From: Helochares maculicollis
Taxonomy: Eukaryota; Arthropoda; Insecta; Coleoptera; Hydrophilidae
DNA: 37,756 nt
Reading direction: 5' to 3'
Assembly: GCA_033557835.1 (NCBI GenBank)
Contig: JAWQRO010000495.1
Location: 1-37,756, forward strand
Position numbers and translations under genes: made by a program. Position 1 is the first letter of the stretch; every line of letters starts with the position of its first letter. Under the pieces are notes generated by a model, which had not been told where the DNA came from, made no database searches, and saw nothing but the letters and a program-made list of their open reading frames with translations. Positions 31,335 through 37,756 of the stretch are shown here, one piece after another.

Positions 31335-33040
31335 TAAGGATTACACCAGATAGAGATAATCGCGAACGATCGTTCGGTGAAAGTATTTCGTTGTTGCGTA
31401 ATTTAGTACGAGTCCATACGGACGCGAAGGATGGTACCAATGCGTAACCTGAAGGACTAATTGTCATCAATATTCCCACGACGTGTTGGTCTCGCGCAAA
31501 AACGGCGCATCGCTATTAGATGCACTTGAAGATAACGAAGCTGAGTTGTGTAACGGCCATAAATTGATTTAGATAGATCTCTGTGATCTCTGGTCTTCAC
31601 ACGTCCGTGGCAGTAACGCAACGCCGGAAACCTTACGATACGGGATCATACGAGAGGCGTGGCTATCTAACAACTTTTTAAAAAAATATAGTAGAGGAAC
31701 GACGAGCTACAGCTGTTCCCGTAAATTGACAATGTCCTGCTTGTTTATTATTAAGTAGGCTGTGTGCATCTCGTATCACGTTCATACAAGCGATAACGCT
31801 CGTGCATAACAAACACCGAACTTCCTTATTTGGGTTAACTAAATATGTACAAAAACATGCTACATAGTAAATGAAGATCTTTTCTGGGTGCTTTGATTAC
31901 GTACGTTTACAACGTTTTAATATTCATGGCATCGTTAGGTTGGATTTGTTTTCGGTTTGACTTCTGTTCGCTGGTTTGGATTTCATGTTAATTTGAGCGT
32001 TTAAGCGGCTGACTTATTTACTGGATTTAAATGTATCTTTATTTTAGGACATTATCAGTATGTAAAACGTGGTTCCACTATCTGTCTAAAAGAACTAATA
32101 CACATAAGGTGCATCCCAAGACGAGCTTCTTAGCTACTTATTTTTCTTATATACATAAGTAGTTAGCTGGAAATAAACTGCAACGCGAAAATAATCTACT
32201 TTGTTGATGTGACCCAAAAAAGTTAGAGACGAAAAATGGAAATCTTGCTAAAAAAGCTCCCAAAAACCAATGTTAGCAGTTTGTATTCTAAAATAACCAA
32301 TTTTAATGTGTTTAACCATTCAACAAGTCATAATAAATTCATCTCCACTATACACATATTCCCTCTGCACCCCTCCCCCCTCTCTATTACAATTGTATAT
32401 AATATTTATAGAAAAAATAGAGAGAACGAGGGGCTTCAGAGGGGCGATATTCACTCATGAATACACATAGACAGGTGCAGCCATAAATTAAAAATAATAT
32501 ACACACTGGTAAGTAGTAATTTGTTATTGGCTGCTTTTAATTCTTCTTGCTCTCTGTGAAAATAATGAGAAAGTACCAAAATGCTGATTATAAATGACGG
32601 TGTTCCCATTAATTGATATTAAATAACAAATTTTACTTGCACTTAATAGATTGTTTTGCTTGGCCGTTGATAGGAAATATTTGAGCAGGTGGTTAGTGGA
32701 TTTTTTTACATAGAGAGAAATCTAAATTCAGCAAAATATTTGGACATGCTGACCCAACAAATGAACCAGCGGTAAAGGCTTTACTTACATCCATTGAATC
32801 CAAGATGGAGTCTTCACTCATTTCGAGATTGATATAAGACCATACTTAGATCATGTTTTTAATGAAGACTTGATTCCATGCAACTTTTTTCTTTGTTTTT
32901 CTCTTTTCTTGAACGAGTGCTTAACTTATTCCTCAAAAATGGAAGCATGATTTTATAAAGAGAATACTGATTTTCTAATAATAGAAGTAATGAAGCCATA
33001 AGAGATTACGTTTTTGAGGTTTTAACAGTCTCCATCCACT
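31335..33040. other. non-coding stretch
   Basis: A CpG-richer part up to about 31660, then AT-rich DNA. The only local structure noted is the hairpin at 32380-32424. No gene recognised. Confidence 0.45.
32380..32424. repeat. 9-bp perfect inverted repeat
   Basis: CTCTCTATT (32380-32388) pairs with AATAGAGAG (32416-32424) across 27 AT-rich bases. Outside it C-rich DNA on the left faces G-rich DNA on the right (CACCCCTCCC against GAGGGGCTTC), so the stem can extend imperfectly. Possibly a small MITE. Confidence 0.6.
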
Positions 33041-33430
33041 ATGAATGAGCGAGCGAAGCGAGCGGATCTAGAGTAAGCAAAACTTTTTCGATTGCGGATT
33101 TAATTACTATCCTACTACGTGTACAATTTGAAATTCCTTATGAAATGAAGCCAGTATTTTGCCTTTTGAGGGTAACGATTACGAATCACATTTGACTCGA
33201 TGAAACGTAGTTTGTTTCATAAAAATACTGTTTTAAAAAGTTAACGATGTGGCTTGGCGAGGCTTACTTATTGCTAGAAATGAGTTCACTCAACTATTTT
33301 GCTTAAACGTCTCAATTGCTACATTTAATAAATAAGAAATTTCAAGATATACAGCAGAAAAGAGGAATTACATCTTAAAACGAACCAGCTTCGCTTACTC
33401 AGAATCGCTTGCTTCGCTCGTTCATCCCCC
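33041..33430. mobile_element. fold-back element of about 390 bp
   Basis: Left arm (33041-33083): ATGAATGAGCGAGCGAAGCG, then AGCGGATCTAGAGTAAGC. Right arm (33388-33430) read in reverse complement: ATGAACGAGCGAAGCAAGCG, then ATTCTGAGTAAGCGAAGC. The arms are about 80% alike over roughly 40 bp. The inside is AT-rich and codes for nothing. Both arms contain GCGAAGC, the hairpin core also present in the 25-27 kb array. No target duplication identified. Confidence 0.7.
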
Positions 33431-33660
33431 TTAGCCTGAGGATGCGTCTCAGAAAGAATAGGCTTTAAATGCTACAAATGGAATATGTTGTCTCACAGTT
33501 TCATTGCGTTTTGTAACTATTTTTAAACGTGTTATCTCCTCAATGCAAGCGAGTCCCAAGTAAGCAAAGTTTATTAAATCTTTGATACAACTGCAGCAAA
33601 TTATATTTGTGAATTTGTTAAACATTAATTTCATAATTCTTGGTTTCCTGTATTAGGGAT

Positions 33661-34081
33661 CTCTATGATCAAAAAAATCAAAGATTTTGTGCTTGAAAAT
33701 CGGCGACTGACAATTAAAGACCTCGCTAATAGTGTTGGAATATCATTTAGCCCAGCCCAAACCCAAACTCGACTCATATCGTTCCGCAACCTCCGTATTC
33801 ACCTGCTATGGCTTCTTGCAACTTCTGGCTATTCAGCAAACTCAAAAAGCCAATCCGAAGATACTGTTTTGATACAATTGAGGATATAAAAACCAAACCG
33901 AAGAAGGTCTTTTATGCTATACCGGAAGAAGACTATTCCGGCTATTTTGTGGACTGGAAAGTGTGTTGGCAAAAGTGCGTTTTATAGGACGAGGATTACT
34001 TTGAAAGGAATGAGTTGATTTGAGAAAATAAATAAATAATTTACATCTTCTAAACAAATTCACCTAACTTTTCGGTCACAA
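33661..34081 (+). mobile_element. internally deleted mariner with 3' TIR
   Basis: From 33667 the frame gives MIKKIKDFVLENRRLTIKDL and ANSVGIS (the second helix-turn-helix of a mariner transposase). Then, after a large deletion and a frame change, PPYSPAMASCNFWLFSKLKK, PIRRYCFDTIEDIK, YAIPEEDYSGYFVDWKVCWQ and DEDYFERNELI up to a stop near 34022. The second catalytic region is entirely missing. The end (about 34052-34081) reads inversely TTGTGACCGAAAAGTTAGGTG, a TIR-like terminus. TA at 34082-34083 follows, and the next mariner begins 4 bp on. The 5' TIR was not found. This is a family different from the others in the window. Confidence 0.8.
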
Positions 34082-34085
34082 TATA

Positions 34086-35272
34086 CTAAGCTAGTTGAAA
34101 AGTTCGCGGAGCGAAGACTTTAATTTGTTGATAGAGCTACAATTTCGACTGCATTCAAAGTTACATTCTTCTAATGAACGCGTCTGCAAATTTCAACTCG
34201 TTATGACTTGTCAGTGACGCTTTCATGTTAGACGTGTCAACATAGTTTAATCATGGAAAAAATTGTACATCGTGCAGTAATAAAATTTTTAGTGAAAAAG
34301 GATTTGAAGGCATTGGAAATTTATAATCAAATGGTGAATGTGTTAGGGGATGCTGCTCCATCTAAAACAGTGGTCTGTAAGTGGGCATTGGAATTTAAAC
34401 GTGGTCGCACAAGCCTAGAAGATGATCCTCGTTCAGGACGTCCAAAAAGTGTGACTACTGAAGAAATCATTGATACCATTCATTTGAATGACAGAAAGTT
34501 AACCTTGAGTGAGATTTTTGAGACCATGAATATCTCAACTGAACGAGTACTTCATATTTCGAAAGATGTGCAAGGCCTTAAAAAGCTTTGTGCACGATGG
34601 GTGCCGCATTGTGATCAAAATCGACTTCGAGTGAATCTTTCTAAGGAACATTTGGAGTTTTTTCACAAAAATAAAGAAGATTTTTTACGTCGTTTTGTCG
34701 CTATGGATGAAACCTGGGTGTACCACTATGATCCCAAGCTGCGACAACAAACCTTAGAGTGGACTGAGCCTGGTTGTTCAGCTCCAAAACAACCAAAATA
34801 GTCCAAATGATCCAAACAGGTTATGGCATTTGTTTTGTGGGATGTAAAGGGCATTTTGTTGATCGATTATGTTCAAACCGGTAAAACCATAGCAGGAGAG
34901 TATTATTCAAATCTGTTGGATAAGTTAAATACAAAAATTAAAGAAAAGAGACTTGGCTTGAAGAAGAAAACTCCTTTTTCTTCAAGATAACGCGCCAGCA
35001 CACAAATGTATTCAAACAATGGCCAAATTGAACGATTTACGGTATGAAGTGATCGAACATCCGCCTTACTCTACCGATCTAGCCCCTAGACTATTTCCAA
35101 ACTTGAAAACTTTCTCCGGGGAAAGCATTTTTCCTCAAATGAAGAAGTTAAAGCGACTGTGAACCAATATTTTGACGAGCTTCCAGAAAACCATTATAAA
35201 GATGGTATAACTGAATTGGAAAATTGTTGGAGAAAATGTATTGAAATTGTGAGAGGATACACTGAAGACTAA
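34086..35272 (+). mobile_element. irritans-type mariner, left TIR present, right end lost
   Basis: The left TIR starts CTAAGCTAGTTGAAAAGTTC at 34086 after TA. It is close to the element at 12661-13985, sharing 5' flank, transposase and even stops. Homology ends at the transposase stop (35272); the right part of the 3' UTR and TIR seen in the other copy are missing. Confidence 0.9.
34253..35272 (+). pseudogene. irritans-type mariner transposase pseudogene, second copy
   Basis: ATG at 34253 opens MEKIVHRAVIKFLVKKDLKA, and 182 codons follow without a break. These cover both helix-turn-helix parts (SKTVVCKWALEFKRG, SGRPKSVTTEE, LTLSEIFETMNIS), RKLCARWVPH-like KKLCARWVPH and the first catalytic Asp in AMDETWVYHYDPK (near 34708). 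Then TAG (34799-34801) and soon TGA interrupt. Beyond them the frame gives VMAFVLWDVKGILLIDYV, AGEYYSNLLDKL, then frameshifted QDNAPAHKC, ERPPYSTDLAP, and FDELPENHYKDGITELENCW up to a stop at 35270-35272. A deletion at LAPSD removes the third catalytic Asp, as in the first copy. About 340 codons in original length, as expected. Confidence 0.92.
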
Positions 35273-36066
35273 AGGTATTGTTTTTGTTTTGCCTTGTTTT
35301 GAATTCGTTGTCAATTCAATCGAGGAAAATGGTTGACAGAACTTGGATGTAGGCTCCTTGGTCGGTTTGTTATAAAAGAAATAATCTAGAGTTGCAGAAT
35401 ATAGCAAAAAATCGTTGTAATACGCAAGTAGGTAAGAAATGCAATCGTCTCGCTTTCAATACAACGCAATGCAACATACGTAAGATAAAAACGTTTACAA
35501 GCAGTTGTGCTAATACTAGTGTGTCTTCTGCCACTTATAGTTGAATGACCACAATAATCGAAATTTGTTGTTATGCGTTGTTAATCTGCGACACGTGGAA
35601 GTGCAATTAGAATAAATAGGTGGTAATTCAAAACTTTTACTTTCTTCGCCTTGCATAAGCAATCAACAATTCCGACGGTATTTTATCTCCGAATTTTTAA
35701 ATTTTAAACCGCTCGGCAGGCACTGCTTTGAAATTCGCTAGGAATTTGAAACGATCGAATATTTACATAATTCTCAACATCCCAAAACCGGCTATCTTAC
35801 CTCATCTTTATGCTCGGCGAGGTGCAGAATGCGACGTTTTATTACTTGAAATGTTTGTAAATTGCCTCTTGAAATAAGGAATTACTTCCGTTTCCGTTTT
35901 AATATTTCTGCGTGAAGAATGTGGGGTCTGCTTGCTTTGGCATATAGCCAAGGTTATGGATTTAACAAGGCATGCTCATTTTTCAAACTGCATTATTATC
36001 GCGGCTGGAATGGTGTTGTTCAACTCTATTGTAAACTGAACATTTAAAAACCCACTCGGGACAATG
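35273..36066. other. non-coding stretch
   Basis: No transposon ends or coding signal. A GATGAG|GTAAGA donor-like sequence occurs on the minus strand near 35797-35808 without other support. Confidence 0.45.
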
Positions 36067-36068
36067 TA

Positions 36069-37054
36069 TTGGGTTGGCAACTAAGTAATTGCGGATTTTT
36101 TGAAGAAAATCAAAGCCAATTTTTCATGGAACTAAATAACTTTATTCTGTAATGTATTGCCCATTTTGATCAATGACCTTTTGCCATCTTTCAGGCAGCA
36201 TCATAATCCCACGTTTATTAGCAAAAAACCGAATCAGGTTGGATTTGACACCATCATGGTTATTGAATTTTTTTACCATTCAAGGAGTTTTGTAAAGATC
36301 GAAACAAAAAGTAATCAGCGGGAGCAAGATCAGGACTATATGGTGGATGTGGCAAAACATCCCAACCAAGCTCCAATAATTTTTGCCGAGTGACCAAAGA
36401 TGTGTGTGGCCTTGCATTGTCATGATGGAATACAACACTTTTTCGATTTGTCAATTCGTACCGCTTTTCTTCAACTGCATTGTTTAATTTCATTAGTTGT
36501 TCAATGTAGACATCAGAATTGATCGTTAGGTTGGGTGGTAAGAGTTCAAAATAGACAATTCCTTTGTAATCCCACCAAACGGATAAGAAAACCTTCTTTT
36601 GTTGAATATCAGCCTTTGAGTTGGTTCACCTGACCTGCTCCACGGTCTTTTCCTTTTGACATTGTTGTAAACAACCTATTTTTCATCGCCAGTTATCAGT
36701 CGTTTTAAAAATTGATCATTTTCATTACCTTTCTTTAGCAAATCGCAGCTGTTAAAGCGTTGCGTTAAATGCGTTTCTTTCAGTTCGTAAGGAAGCCATG
36801 TATGAAGTTATTGAACATAGCCATGTTGTTTTAAGTGATTTTCAATGCATGTATGTGATACATGGAGCTATTCTGCAATCTCACGTGTTGTACTGTGACG
36901 ATCCGAATCGATTATTGCTTTGATTAGGACGTCATCATAAATAAAAAATCAAAATATGACGAAAATGTTCCTTTTGATTTTTCATTTTTCAACGAAGGCC
37001 AAACGAAAACTACGCAACCGATTAAAAAACTTTTTTTACTGATTGACAGCCTAA
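36069..37054 (-). mobile_element. cecropia-like mariner with one clear TIR
   Basis: The left end TTGGGTTGGCAACTAAGTAA then TTGCGGATTTTTT starts at 36069 after TA (36067-36068). It resembles the TTAGGTTG...AAGTAATTGCGG ends of the cecropia/SETMAR mariner group. The other end is decayed: ACTGATTGACAGCCTAA near 37038-37054 aligns loosely with the expected inverse. The transposase is on the minus strand. Confidence 0.85.
36142..36985 (-). pseudogene. SETMAR-like mariner transposase pseudogene
   Basis: ATG at 36985 opens MKNQKEHFRHILIFYL, then stops. A deletion removes the rest of the first helix-turn-helix. The sequence resumes with DSDRHSTTREIAE.LHVSHTCIENHL, KRLITGDEK (first catalytic Asp), WWDYKGIVYFELLPPN-like, VVFHHDNARPHTSLVTRQKL (second Asp, near 36415), PPYSPDLAPADYFLFRSLQN (third Asp, near 36330), and in another frame LPERWQKVIDQNGQYITE up to a stop at 36142-36144. 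All three catalytic positions are still readable, but at least two frameshifts, several stops and the N-terminal deletion make it inactive. Confidence 0.9.
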
Positions 37055-37133
37055 TTGCTATCTATTAAATAACAAAATGTATTTTACATTTGTACTACGT
37101 CTGCAACCCTAAAAATTCAACTGAAGCCATCTA

Positions 37134-37756
37134 CGAGGTGTGTTCAAAAGCTATCGCGAATTTTGTGTTTTTTCAAAAATTATGTATTTATTCATGAATA
37201 TCTATTTTGTCCCCTTCAAAGTAATCCCCATCAAATATTATACACTTGTGTCAACGTTTTGTCCAATCTTCGAAGCACTTTAAAAAATCATTTTTCTTTA
37301 TCGTGTTCAGCTCCTCCTTCGATGCAATCTTTATCTCGCCAATGTTAGCGTAGCGTCGTCCTTTCATGGGCCTCTTTAGTTTCGGGAACAAGAAAAAGTC
37401 ACAAGGAGCCAGATCTGGTGAATATGGTGGCTGCGCCATCATTAGTGTGTTGTTTTTGGCCAAAAAGTCGCGCATAAGCAACGAGTGTGAGCAGGGGCGT
37501 TATCGTGGTGCAAAAGCCAATTTTTGTTCTCCCACAAATCCGGGCGTTTCTGGCGGATTGCTTTACGCAAATTGCGCATAACTTGCAGGTAGTATTCCTT
37601 ATTGACCGTTCTACCTTGTGGCAAGAACTCACGATGCACCACGCCCCTGCAATCAAAGAAAACGGTAAGCAAAACTTTCACAGTCGACCGAACTTGGCGC
37701 GCTTTTTTCGGTCTTGGTTCATGCGGCAGCTTCCATTGAGATGATTGATCTTAGGA
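37134..37756 (-). mobile_element. mariner, 3' half plus TIR, cut by window end
   Basis: The TIR starts CGAGGTGTGTTCAAAAGCTA at 37134 after TA (37132-37133). Same family and orientation as 10555-11780 and 1-689. On the minus strand the transposase includes KVLLTVFFDCRGVVHREFLP, DLWENKNWLLHHDNAPAHTR (second catalytic Asp, near 37490), PPYSPDLAPCDFFLFPKLKR (third Asp, near 37400), ...GDYFEGDKIDIHE and a stop at 37188-37190. A TGA replaces Trp in the KRWHKCI block near 37250, and one frameshift separates the HDNAPAH and DFLAKN parts. This is the best-preserved C-terminus of the family in the window. Confidence 0.92.

Noticed and set aside
1..37756. Circular molecule with overlapping ends
   Set aside because: The similar ends differ at several positions and are two copies of a mariner, not an exact overlap.

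Overview
The window reads as nuclear DNA from an arthropod, most likely an insect. It is AT-rich and has no operons, no long intact genes and no tRNA or rRNA that I could see. It is littered with decayed mariner/Tc1 transposons and non-LTR retrotransposon pieces. The mix of mariner families resembles ant and other hymenopteran genomes, but that is an inference from family knowledge and not a proof.

Layout. 1-689: half of a mariner on the minus strand. 725-1965: non-LTR reverse transcriptase relic. 1966-9900: mostly featureless non-coding DNA with one textbook recursive splice site (2791|2792) and a LINE endonuclease scrap near 7.9 kb. 9956-13985: five mariner pieces of different families packed together, two of them bounded by matching terminal inverted repeats (TIRs) and TA dinucleotides (10555-11780 and 12661-13985). 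14340-14800: CpG-rich stretch that could be a promoter and first exon. 15660-18700: LINE and gag relics. 18702-20163: a mariner 3' part fused to a Tc1-like transposase. 20420-24300: non-coding DNA with a near-perfect hairpin (21740-21790), a second recursive splice site (22105|22106) and a 143-bp duplication. 24830-27760: an array of about 0.5-kb monomers, each an inverted repeat carrying GC-rich hairpins. 28-32 kb: non-coding DNA with three weak exon candidates. 33041-33430: a fold-back element. 33661-37756: four more mariner copies.

How it fits together. Both recursive splice sites are on the plus strand, 19.3 kb apart, each with a CTAAY branch point 19-20 nt upstream of the AG. The simplest reading is that much of the window is one very long intron of a plus-strand gene whose exons lie mostly outside, with transposons accumulated in it. 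The strongest candidates for something undescribed are the hairpin-monomer array, where one stem has paired changes on both sides, and the fold-back element at 33 kb, which carries the same GCGAAGC core. No transposase here looks intact.
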